A stretch of 64,000 nt of DNA from Antennarius striatus (lineage: Eukaryota; Chordata; Actinopteri; Lophiiformes; Antennariidae). The stretch lies in the NCBI RefSeq assembly GCF_040054535.1, contig NC_090778.1, positions 12,617,501-12,681,500 of the forward strand, written 5' to 3'. A model generated the notes under the pieces. The model had not been told where the DNA came from, ran no database searches, and saw nothing but the letters and a program-made list of their open reading frames with translations. Positions 18,701 to 29,668 of this stretch are shown here, in pieces (within the stretch, counting starts at the first letter, position 1; each line of letters starts with the position of its first letter). The position numbers were made by a program, and so were the translations under genes.

Positions 18701-20405
18701 CATTTCCCATTGAGCAGTATACTGGCAATAAGGGTTGGGTATACACTCTAGTAAGAAGCTCCAGCCATGCAAATACAGGGGACCACTGTCTTGTAATACA
18801 AGTCCGCTGTGTAGCATTCAATAGAACAATTTTCTTCAAGCAAGAATAAGAACAAGAACAAAAACAAACAACACATTTTCCCAGGAAAGAGGACATCTAC
18901 CACATCTCAAATCTGAGACATTTTTGTTTTATTTGTAAGCATTACAACTGAAGACAACTCCTCCACTTCTGAAGCACCTGCACTGAAAACAGTCCCCTCC
19001 TGTTTGATAATTCCTTTAATTTGTAATTTTATGAAAAGCTTTTCTATAAAAACAACCTCCAGAGTTAGCCAACATTAGGTCAAACACTGTAAACTAAAAA
19101 GTAGCAGAACAGCAACTATTTTCAGTCAAACTACATGCTAACATCACCATTTTCCCCATAAATTACTGGTAGTGTATCTGTAACTGTAGTTTATATTTTT
19201 AGAGCTGCACTGCCTAGAAAACAGGTGTTTTCATTACTTCAGCTTGACTCATGTGGATGGTTCACATGTATTTTAACAGCTGTCAAATTATAGCTGACAA
19301 CCTTTTTCAGCATTTTTCTGTTGACAGATCGACACCATCTGCAATCGATTAACAAGCTGGCTATCTCTTCCCATCCCTCATGTGACCACTCACACTTAAC
19401 AGAGATGTTCCCTGGTATTACAACTCTCCTGTACATGGTATTATTGTGTGTCAACCACTCTTCCTTCATGTATCCCTACTTGTGCCCATGTTTTAGCCCT
19501 TGGCTGGTGCAGACAGTACGACTTTGGTTTAGATTGTTTCATCTTTGACAGCTTTCCACCACAGGCAGCTCAGGTCTGCTGTGGAAATGTAGGTGAAAAA
19601 AAATCCAGGAACAGAGAAATGAAACAAGGAATTATGTAATTTAGGATTGCTATTGTTACAATTAATTTGTTGAAAAAAATTGCTGACATAAAATGAAGAC
19701 AGTTCAAATACTGTGACACAATAGGCATAATTTTTCTTCAAATGTTTAGTCTCTTATCTGTAATGTTTTGTAAAAAAAATGAACTAAGTAGCTTGATATA
19801 ATTTAAAATAAGGTGAAAAAAGTACTTGTAACCTTTGTAAAACACTTGAGTTGGCTGAACTTGATGAGGCAACACTGTGCACAACCATATTTAGATATAA
19901 GGTTTTGGAAATATGTCCAGTTGTATAGTGGCTGTGCTGACAAATTTGCATAGCATAGATCATACAATTGGATTTGGTGTCAGTCTATTCTCTATGAGTG
20001 CTCTTGTAGTTTTCTGTATCTTCATCAGACCTGATGTCCCATTAATTTTGATCAGGAGTTCTTTTTTTCAAGTTGGCCCACAACCATTTTTGCTAATGTT
20101 GCTATTATCAAGTCGCACAAAATCTAACACTTGCTATTAATCACAATGGCATTGCTAAAATCATCATTCTGAGCAATCATGGTAAAGCCTGAGAAGTTGT
20201 CTTGTAAAAATCCTCCGCACAGTTTCACATAACGTGATGCTGTCAGTATTTTGCACCTATCAAAGTGGCGCTGGTTCGAAATACCCAACCTTACTGGCAA
20301 AACACTTCAACAGAGTGACTGCCTGCGTCAAAAAGCCCACTGGGACACGATAGGTTTCCCCTCACATGTTGATCAATATCCATCTTCATTGACAACCAGA
20401 CTTGT
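15744..20405. other. PPIL3 promoter side and probable LRRC8A 3' UTR
   Basis: No exon could be supported here. The right part (up to several kb left of 20405) probably includes the LRRC8A 3' UTR, which is long in other vertebrates, but I could not fix its poly(A) site. The left part holds the PPIL3 upstream region. The sequence is A/T-rich with no clear transposon. Confidence 0.45.
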
Positions 20406-23400
20406 TCAGACTTGTTCTTTGTCAACTTTCCATAATTGTTCCTTGACTTCTGAGGGCAGGGTGTTGAAAAGGTCCTCTTCGACCACTAGACCTGCTCTCT
20501 TTAGTTGCCGGCACTCACCCAGCTCCACAGGCAGACACTCCAGACGGTTTCCTCTCAGCTCTAGCTGTGTAAGCCCAGTCAGCTCTCCAAACCGTGACGG
20601 CAAAGACTGTAGGCAATTGTTCCCCAAATTTAATGTGCGAAGCTTCTTGCACTGGAAGAGCTCATTAGGCAGACTTTCAATCTTCATTTCAAGTTGAGGG
20701 AGGGTATAACAGAGAAGAAATGGAAAAATGAGTATATGCAATTTAAAAGCATTTTCAATAATACAGTCCCGAATGAAAGTCTTGTCACTTATCCAGGTTG
20801 CAGGAACAACAAATAACAACTTGAATTGTTCTCGATCAATTCTAGATTATGCTTCTTATACCAAAATAACATCTTATATTATGCATTGAGATTTATTATT
20901 TAAATAGAAAAGAAAGGTCAGATTTTGCTTGAACTAAAGTCTTGACGTGTGTAATCTGTGATTCAACCAATCACAGATTAGAGTGTCACCCGAAAGGGGC
21001 GACAGTGGCTCAGTTGTAGAGCGGGCGGTAGAGCGGGTCGTCCAATGTTCCAAGATGGGCGGTTCGATTCCCGCTCCAACCCTGCCACCAGGAGTGTGAG
21101 CACTGCTGAGGTGCCTTTGAGCAAGGCGCCATCCCCCTCACAAGTTGCTCATTTGGGGCGCACCAAGGAGTTGCCGCTACCCTACCTCCCATTGCATGCT
21201 TACAGGCCCCCTTGTGTATGTTTGTGTGTATTAGAGGGACCTGTACACACACACTATAATATATATATATATATATATATTATTTTGTATATGTCAAGAC
21301 CTTTGTTCAAGCAAATCTGATCTTTTTGTCTTATTTAAAAGATAAAACTCAATGAATTATACAAGACTTTTTTTTTGGTAAAAGAAGTAAAATCTAGAGG
21401 CCTTTCAAATGAGCCATTTATGATTGTAATTGATCAACTACATGTCAAGTTATTATTTGTTGTTCCTACAACTTGGATAAGCAAAATTGTTTTTGTTAGG
21501 GACTGTATGCATAAGACGGACAATTATATGGTATACTCAAAATTTAAAAAAATGGTTCAAGAAAGGGATTACTTCAGTACTCACCCTATTGGCTGTCACT
21601 GCCATGTATTGAAGATTCTGGAGGAAGCCAATGTCCGCAGGGATATATGTGAGGTTGTTATGGCTGAGGTCAAGGAAACGTAGCTTCCGGCAATAAAACA
21701 ATTGGCTGGGGATCTTTTGAATCTTGTTTCTGTTCAGGTACAGTTTTTCAAGGTTGGTCAAAGTGCCAATCTGGATAGGAATATAGGCAATCTGGTTGTA
21801 CCAGAGCTTAAGGCAGACCAGCCGGTGAAGGTGCTGGAAGCTTATGATCTCCTCAATCGTTTTCAGGTTATTGTCCTTCAGATCAATCTCTTGTAAGTTG
21901 TGCAAGCTAAAAATTGAGTGGGGTATGCGTTCTAGATCACAGCGAATGAGCTCCATTTCTGTCAGGTTGACCATCTTCTTCAGGCTATTGAGCACCATCA
22001 GCTTGGTGCCCTCATTATTTATGGAAAGCTTCTGGAGGTGCATGCCCACATCAGTCACCACCTGAGGTAGTTTAGTGAGATTACTTTTCAGACGAAGAAC
22101 TTTGAGCCTTTTAAGTTCCCGAAGCCCATCAATAACAATGTAACGGTTGTTCTCTGCACTGAGATTCCCTGTCAGATGAAGTTCACCGAGATTCTTTAAA
22201 CTGTAGATCCATAAGGGTATCTCTTTAATGTCAGTGAACTTGATGTGAAGAGACTTCAAGTTCTCACGCAAAAAAGCCAGTGCAGGAGCTTCAATTTTGG
22301 CTGGTGTGTGGTAAAGCCACATCTCACGCAAATTGACAAGCTGGGCGATGATTGGGGGTATGGTGACATCAGGGATTAGCTCCAGTTTTAGAACCTCAAG
22401 CTCCATCAAGTCAAAAACTGTATCTGGAATGCCACTCAACATGAAAAGGTGCAACTCCAATTTATCCTGAGAGTTCTTGGTGATCCTTTGCCTGAGCTTG
22501 TCAAGTGTCCACTCGTTGTTGAGATTGAGCTGCCTCAGCTTATTTTCACTGACTTCTGAGAGGAACACAGCAAAGCGTTTAGAGTACAGAGGGTCATATT
22601 GGTCAATCATATGCATCATAAATGCAAAATCATTCTTCACATCGGGTATGTCACTATAGCTGCTCTCTTCTCGTATTGATTCAAAAGAATACCTCTTCAG
22701 AGAGCGCCGAAGCATCCAGCAAAGTGTGTACATGCATATCAAACCATACACTACCACCAAGCTTATGTAGAAACAAGCTAAGATTTTAAAAAGTGTAGCC
22801 AGTGGGTGAGCACAACGATACATACTGTAACCTGTCAGACTCTCTATATTTACAGAACAGTCGACACTGAATTTAATATCATGCACATAATACCCTGTAT
22901 AGCATATTATCAAAATGAATTTGATGACTTTGATGATAGTTTGACGGATGTACAGTCTGTACACAATATCTCCTTCTTCAACGTGTATACGGAACTTCTT
23001 CACTTTTTCAAACAAAGCTTTTGCCTGTTCACCTTCCTTTTTGTCCAAAACCCCTGTTTCTGTTCTATCTACGATACCCTGCTCAACGCGTGTCTTTGTC
23101 CTTTGGAGCATAGGTACGCTTGCTTCAACATCCTCACTGATAACAGATTCCTTGTGGTCCATGGAGCCATTCATTTTCATTGGTTTTGGGTCGCTTTCTT
23201 CAACCACTGTCTCTGACAGTGCGCGAGTAGTCCATGGGGAGTCAAAACATTTCAGCAAGATGGATACAAAGTGCTCAAGTTTGGAACTAGTCCTTGGGAA
23301 CTTGAACCAAAAGTTGCTGCAAGCTAAGAAAATAAGTGTGTGCAATAAAACTAGGTAAGGAAAATACTTGGCAAACCAATGCAATCTATTCTCATAGCAT

Positions 23401-23696
23401 ACAGCATCCACATAGTTGTACTGGTGGCGGTCCAGATCATACTGGATTCCTTTGGGCTCCAAGAACAATGATGTGGAGAGGGTAGCATTGAAGTTCTTCT
23501 TGCAGGTCTGATTAACCACCCATTTGCAGGGAAGGCAGATCATTTTGTCCTGAGTAACCTGCAGTGTTCCGCCAAATACAGAAATCATAAGCATAACAAT
23601 GGAGATGTAGTCCGTGAACACGTCCCACCATGGTTTCAAGATGCGGTATGCTGGCTGTGTGTCCACAAAGTAGCGCAGTTCGGTGATGGGGATCAT
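20406..23696 (-). CDS. lrrc8a: Volume-regulated anion channel subunit LRRC8A (SWELL1)
   Basis: LRRC8A is the obligatory subunit of hexameric plasma-membrane channels that release Cl- and organic osmolytes during cell swelling. Coding exons are 23696-21585 (704 codons) and 20681-20406 (91 codons), joined in phase 0 at TANR|IESLPNEL, giving 795 aa against 810 in human. Near-identity to human runs throughout. The start is MIPITELRYF, with TM1 at about 23-44. Cys54, Cys57, Cys65 and Cys100 lie in the first extracellular loop. Arg90 in YDLDRHQY aligns with the human pore arginine 103. Three more membrane segments lie before about residue 345, then LRRs run to the end. The first extracellular loop is about 13 residues shorter than in human, and NQT (62) and NAT (70) are candidate glycosylation sites. 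A 5' acceptor (cag at 23706-23704) precedes the ATG by 7 bases, so the first exon is non-coding and upstream. Teleosts may have two copies; which one this is cannot be told. Confidence 0.98.
20993..21250 (+). mobile_element. tRNA-derived SINE in the LRRC8A intron
   Basis: Same family as 2883-3185. It has an A-box-like GTGGCTCAG...GTAGAGC, an exact B box GGTTCGATTCC, and the body TTGAGCAAGGCGCCATCCCCC. A short duplication inside the head (gtagagcgggcggtagagcggg) is visible. It lies in the single coding intron of LRRC8A (20682-21584), opposite to the gene. Confidence 0.8.
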
Positions 23697-24759
23697 TGTT
23701 TATCTGTTGAGAAAAAAAAAAAAGTAAAAAGGCATAATCATAAGGGCTGCAGAGACCAGAAAACCCTCAAAAATCAAAACGCTATAGATTGCTACAGATG
23801 ACTTTGTAAAAACCCCACAAAATTCAGTAGCCTTAACTTACGTAACATATATATAATTAATTATGCACAATAAAAAGCAAACTTACTTATTTTACTTGAC
23901 TTTATGAAGCTTTTGCTCCATATATTGTAATCCTTGAGGAGAAGAGAACTTCAAGGAACTCTTGACTAGATTTTAAGCACATCAAACAACAGCTGCCAGA
24001 GTCATATTGTTAATGTTGACAATCCATAGACATCCAAATCCGAGATGTAAACCACCAAATTGAATGCATGTTATGGTAAATTTCAAATAAATTAGTTTTC
24101 TTTAATAGTGGAAAATAATAATTCCTGTAACCTTAAAATACTTTTTATTTTGTCATTCATTCATAAAGAGTTCTGGATATATGGTAAACATTGCCAAATT
24201 GTATCATGAATTTAGATTTTTTTCCCCTGTACTATAGTAAAAAATAAAATCTGTGAGCTAAAATAGATTTTTATTAACCATATATTATTGAAAATGTATC
24301 CATCGATAATTTACAGTGGAGAACTGGGAATGATTATTTTTAGTTTAGCCTGGAGACAAGTTAATTCGACATACAGTACATTGTTTATCAAATTATGTCA
24401 TGTCTCTTTGAAGGGAGAAATTTCCAGGAAGGTTAACAGTTAATTTGCTCAGTAGCATCATCAACTGCAGTTTGACACATACACAGTAAGTGGAAGCTTA
24501 TCAATATATTCACACCAGAAGTAATTGAAGAGGAAGGCAGTGCAGAAATTGGCAGAACGTGCTGCCAAGATGAGGAAGCACCGACTGTGACTGAAAAAGG
24601 TGTAGATAAGAAGAAAACCTATAGCTAGAAAACAGTTCTTGAACTGATCTTAAACCAAAGAGAAATGTAGTCTTCTCAGAAGCCTTTTCATGAGAAGCTC
24701 TCCGCTGAACTGTTAATATTGAACCCTCCATCACTGGTTCAATATTTATAGTTCAACTG

Positions 24760-24890
24760 AAAAAAATATGATTGGTTAGGTGCCGTGATTGGTTGGGCCC
24801 TTGATTAGTAGTGGGTGGAGTTAAAAAGTGTGAAAGTGTGAGGGTTTTCAAGTGACCTTATTCAAATATATAGGTGGGGAGATAACAGTA
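24760..24890. repeat. Single end of the 48402-51463 foldback element family
   Basis: The segment ending CTTATTCAAATATATAGGTGGGGAGATA matches the terminal arm of the foldback at 48402-51463. It also shares the GTGGAGTTAAAA and TTTTCAAGTGA blocks. Only one arm is present, in the upstream region of LRRC8A. Confidence 0.65.
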
Positions 24891-25067
24891 AGACAAAAAC
24901 AGTAGATCTTAGTCCTGACTGGTCAATAATCTGTGTCATGAATGATGTGCCAATACTGATCAAAGGTATTATATACATGTACTGGTCATGCAATTAGAAT
25001 AATATCAAAAAGTTGATTTATTTCAGTAATTCCATTCAAAAAGTGAAACTTGTATAATGTATACATT

Positions 25068-26822
25068 GGGCGCTAGGTTTGTTACCAAAGTAACAGACTC
25101 TGAAGCTAGCATGGTCGGGAGAAGGTTAAGTTAACCCTGAAATCAGCGAAAATCAGGGTTTTCGGTTTCACAAAGAGAGGTAACTTATTTCAGGGTTAGG
25201 GTTGTAACCCTGGTCTGTTTCACGTAGCAAGGTAAACTGAACCTCTGGGTTTGTTACCGCAGTAACAGACTCTCTGAACATAACCTGGTCAGTAGCAGGT
25301 TTTATTCCACAAACCCAGAGTTTCTTCTGACTCCGCCCCCTTTCACCGCCGCTCACGCGGCTTCATTTCCTGGTTCTGTCGGACAGAAAGTAAGGTTTTA
25401 TAAATTACTCGGTATTTTAGAGGCATTTTAGAGGCGAACATGCCATGTTCGTTTGACATGGAGCCCCCTCTTTATGATCGGTACCGATTCACGTCCCAAT
25501 CCAACACACACACACACCTGATCCATCTTCACGTCTACAGCAGCGCTGTGTGTAACGCTCTGTTCAGTTTTTCATTTTTTATTTGCAAACGATAGTTTTT
25601 CTATACATTAGGAGATCCTCAGTGTGCCTCGCCTTCAAACTTTTACCCCAGTTTTTCTATTTCCCTGGATAGAAAACCGTCAGAATCATCAAGGAGGAGT
25701 TCAACAGGACTGCAGGTGAATGATGTAGAAATCTGATAAATTCATTTGAAAGTATGTTCTCTTAATGATATTGTGCTGCAATGTCAGACTTGGGTTAGTA
25801 ACATTAATTTCTTTGCGGATGTCCCAATGTAATTTGCTGCCATAGACGGTACCCATATTCCCATCAAGGCTCCCTCACATGATGAAGGTGATGATGTGAA
25901 GAGGATGACAATTCACAGCAAATTCACAGCAGCTAGAAGTAGATTGAGTACTGTTTCAACATGTTAAAGACTGCATCATAGATAAATTAACATCTGTCCA
26001 GATCACACGTGATGCTGCCAACTACATTTTCCGCCTTTATTTGTATAGCGCCTAATCACATCAGCAGACATTTCAAAGAGTTTTAACAGACACCCAACAG
26101 AACCCTCCAGAGCAAGCATAAGCGGCAGCAGCGGGGAGGAACTCCCCTCACTACTGATGTGGAGACGGAGTAGTCCTGATCGCTTCCTGACTCACGGGTG
26201 TATGATGAGTCTCACCTGAGCAACAGACTAATGCAGTAACTAAAGATTAGCACAATAATTCACTTGTTTCCATCTTTTAATCCACTCTAATGAATCTACT
26301 TTCCATCACAGGAGAGTCTGATGGTTGTTTTCTGTGAGACAGGGGTTACCCATGCCAACCGAGGCTGCTGACCCCTTACTAACCCAGGCCTTCAACAGAA
26401 CCTCAAATGAGTTCACTGCAGGACGACAGCCCGGGTGGAGCTGACCATAGGCCTGCTGAAAGGCCGTTTCCTAACCCTAACCCTAACCCTAACAACACCC
26501 CACCCCACAAACTGAACACCCCGATAATTACCCCGTCCACCTGCCAGCTATCCAGGGTGGCAGAGCAGTGACTCCATCTGCCAGAATCATTTCAGAGTCT
26601 GTCTAAGTCACCATCACCATAGCGGGCAATAAAAACATACAATATACATTTCATTTGGTAATCTTTATTACTTACAAATACAAACATTCTAATATTCAAT
26701 ATGAGTCACTTGTGAACAACACCCACCTCTAACTTGTGCTCCACTATTTGTATGTTCAAATCTGCCCTCCTAATCTGGAGGTCAAAAGATGTCTGTATTT
26801 CACTGAAAGTGAATTTGATAAA
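25068..26822 (+). mobile_element. PIF/Harbinger element with decayed transposase
   Basis: Plus-strand remnants of a HARBI1-type nuclease are visible. PCSFDMEPPLYDRYRFTSQS lies near 25444-25505, RIIKEEFNRTAG near 25683, and the catalytic-region motif FAAIDGTHIPIKAPS near 25830, in different frames and separated by lost sequence. Near 26640-26820 the minus strand reads FTFSEIQTSFDLQIRRADLN, like the C-terminus of the second (MADF/Myb-type) Harbinger protein. The left edge is where the host Tc1 terminal repeat stops (after gtatacatt). The right edge is approximate. It is non-functional. Confidence 0.65.
26470..26493. repeat. Interstitial telomere-type repeat (CCTAAC)4
   Basis: Four perfect CCCTAA-register units, the vertebrate telomere sequence, inside the Harbinger-derived block. 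Confidence 0.9.
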
Positions 26823-27367
26823 CTTCTTTAACAAATAGCTGGTATCCCTGTTCTTAATTGGCCAGCAAACTCGCCTGACCTCAACCCCATAGAAAATCTA
26901 TGGGGTATTGTGAAAAGGAAGATGCGACATGCCAGACCCAACAATGCAGAAGAGCTGAAGGCCACTATCAGAGCGATCTGGGCTCTCATACCACCTGAGC
27001 AGTGCCACAGACTGATCGACTCCATGCCACGCTGCATTTCTGCAGTAATTCAGGCAAAAGGAGCCCCGACCAAGTATTGAGTGCTGTATATGCTCATACT
27101 TTTCATGTTCATACTTTTCAGTTGGACAACATTTCTAGGAATCCTTTTTTTGTATTGGTCTTGAGTAATATTCTAATTTTCTGAGATACTGAATTTGGGG
27201 TTTTCATTACTTGTCAGTTATAATCATCAAAATTAAAAGAAATAAACACTTGAAATAATCAGTCTGTGTGGAATGAATGTATACATTATGCAATTTTTAC
27301 TTTTTGAATGGAATTACTGTAATAAATCAACTTTTTGTTGATATTCTTATTATATGACCGGCACCTG

Positions 27368-29668
27368 TATATGCATCAAAACTATTGAGACAAGACATAT
27401 GTGTGTGTGTGTGTGTTTCCCCATACCATGATTTTAAGGGTGCCAGATTACAACAGAAGTCATCTAGCTTTGCCTTTCCAGTAGAACATGTCTACACCTT
27501 GTCATAAGTCTTATCTTTACACAACTGCATATTGTTTCCGTATCTACTTGGTCACGGTTTTAGAATAGTCTTCTTCTTACTTTTCCACTCTAGAATACAC
27601 GCTGTCATATGGGTACAGAGACAGGTCAGCACATTTACAATTGTGAAACAATTTATAATGTGGCATTAACTTTGGATGATCTTAGCTGAAGTGTGAACAA
27701 ATCAATGAGCAGGAGTAATTCATGGTAAAAGTAGATATTGAAAATATTTATGCATGCATACATTGACCTGTAGTGTTACACTTTCTGCTTAAGTCCACTA
27801 ATACCATGCACTCTTATGGTGAAATGTATGTCAATTTTTAATGAGTTCAGGAGGATATTTTATGCATGGTTGAAGACACCCAAACATAATACAGATCTGC
27901 GCTATCCCACACCTACACACAAAGCGCAGGCAGCAAGATCCACTTAAGTAATTCTTCAATGTAGCTGGCATGAATCACTAACCTACTACAAAAAACACAT
28001 GTGCACAGTGCAATCTGTGTTTAAACAAAGATGGAAAATGCTCATCATGCATTAAAAAATCTACTTACAAATCTGAACTACAATGAACAGTATCTCCATT
28101 CGTGAACAGTCAAAGGCAATCCAAAAGTATTCCTTTGCTGATGCTGTGTATGAACCAATAAAGCCATCCAAATCAACCTCTAGCCTTGCCTCAGTGTGAC
28201 ACTCCCAGCCTGTAAGCTTGAGAAGTCACTCTTTCAAGATGATGTTCCGTTTTGGCCAGTTCAACCCAAACAACACAACAACCAGAGGAGCCACCTTTCT
28301 CTGCTGTTCTCTATTCTTAGCTATTTCCGTTTATAATACCCAGAGTATTGTCTGTGGGGGCCTTGAAAAGCACCTCCCTTGACCTTCAGGAAGAGATCCT
28401 GTTTACCTTATAAATGCTGCTGTCTCCAGCCAGTGTCTCTGGAATATTCACCTTTTTTTCACCCCTTCCAACTCGAACACACATACAACTACAAGCAAAA
28501 CATGTCATTAATCAGCGCTTGTTCTTTGTTAGGAAACTGTAAAAGGAGAGGAGTCCAGATTCCTAGCCTGATCTTTGGCAAACAAGCAGATTTATATTGG
28601 CCCTATTTCAAAGAAAGGTTTGCACACACTTCATGTACTGTTGTTTTATGGATTTGATTCTGCAGCATCAAGTACACTTAGTAAATCAAACACTCACCAG
28701 TTTTATCTGCGTTATCTGCGCTTCATTCCCTGATGATCCCCCTGATGGACAAGCCACGTTCTACGTATCCAAAGGTGTTCATGGGCCATTGCCTCTCTCA
28801 TAACCATCGGGCTGAAATGAAAGCCTGACAATGTTATTTACAGATTTAATCGCGGTTTCAGCTTCTTACCAATGGTGATATCAAGAAAATAACAAGTATT
28901 CGTTGATTCTGATTCAAGCTATATTTAACGATAGTTTGCTGTAAATAAGCGTGACATACTTTTAAGAGCTCTAAGCACAAGGAGGGTAGTATAACGTGAG
29001 ACACACGATACTGATTAGTTTAGATGATGTGTCATTTGTTATTCATCGTAACATTAGCAGGGGATATTTGTCGTAAAGACAGATTGCAATTCAGAAAGTA
29101 TAAGATATATGTTGTGTACCATTTTAAATTGGACACACAACATCCGAAGTTACGTGACGTTGATATCTGACCACAATACATTTCAACACGGACCACAAAA
29201 AGACTCAGCTTTGGTGTTAAAAACACGATAGCAAACTAAGCTAGGATGCTGTTAGCTCCTGAAATACCGCGGCTAACCACGGAGATCACCAGCTCTGCCT
29301 GTACTTTCAAAATGATAAGACAACAAACGCAGACACTTATATCAAGTCGATGCCTCACTAATACGTATTAATAGTGTCACTATGTTAAACTTACTAAGGT
29401 TTGTGTGTTACGATCAAATCCAAACTCTAACCATTGTGTCTCACAGCTAAACTTGCTAGCTGTTATTTTTCCCAGCACCCTTGACACAGTTCCACCTTTT
29501 CACCACCAGTAGAATAGCGGCAGTAGAGTGCTCCTCTTGGTATCGTAGAAGAAGAACGACAACCTGTACATCCCGGAAGAGAGAACTTCATGTCAGGGCA
29601 GTGGCACGGTACGGTATAATTTTTTGATTGAGTTAACAGCTCCATCAATTTCCTTCTAAATTCCGGAA
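27368..29668. other. Divergent LRRC8A/HSCB upstream region
   Basis: No coding exon is supported. On the minus strand a good donor (GTAAGT, 28068-28063) ends a stretch starting near 28270 that could be a non-coding LRRC8A first exon. This is a guess from the donor alone. The last 300 bases before 29669 should hold the HSCB promoter and 5' UTR. A short TG repeat lies at 27399-27416. Confidence 0.35.

Larger units (their letters stand above)
24976..27367 (+). mobile_element. Tc1-like transposon interrupted by a Harbinger element
   Basis: Inverted terminal segments of about 90 bp match each other: left 24976-25067 and right 27280-27367, with the core AATCAACTTTTT...GAATGGAATTACTGTAATAAATC on the right. 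TA flanks both ends. The right half, from about 26830, encodes the end of a Tc1-type DDE transposase: WPANSPDLNPIENLWG, KRKMRHARPNNAEELK, then a terminus AVIQAKGAPTKY and a stop. The N-terminal half is missing. A foreign 1.75 kb block occupies the middle. Confidence 0.8.

Noticed and set aside
20251..20697. A 148-codon plus-strand ORF
   Set aside because: It is antisense to the last LRRC8A exon and has no recognisable domain.
28069..28270. A possible coding exon ending in a GTAAGT donor upstream of LRRC8A
   Set aside because: It is open by chance only over part of its length and matches no LRRC8A sequence. At most it is a non-coding first exon.
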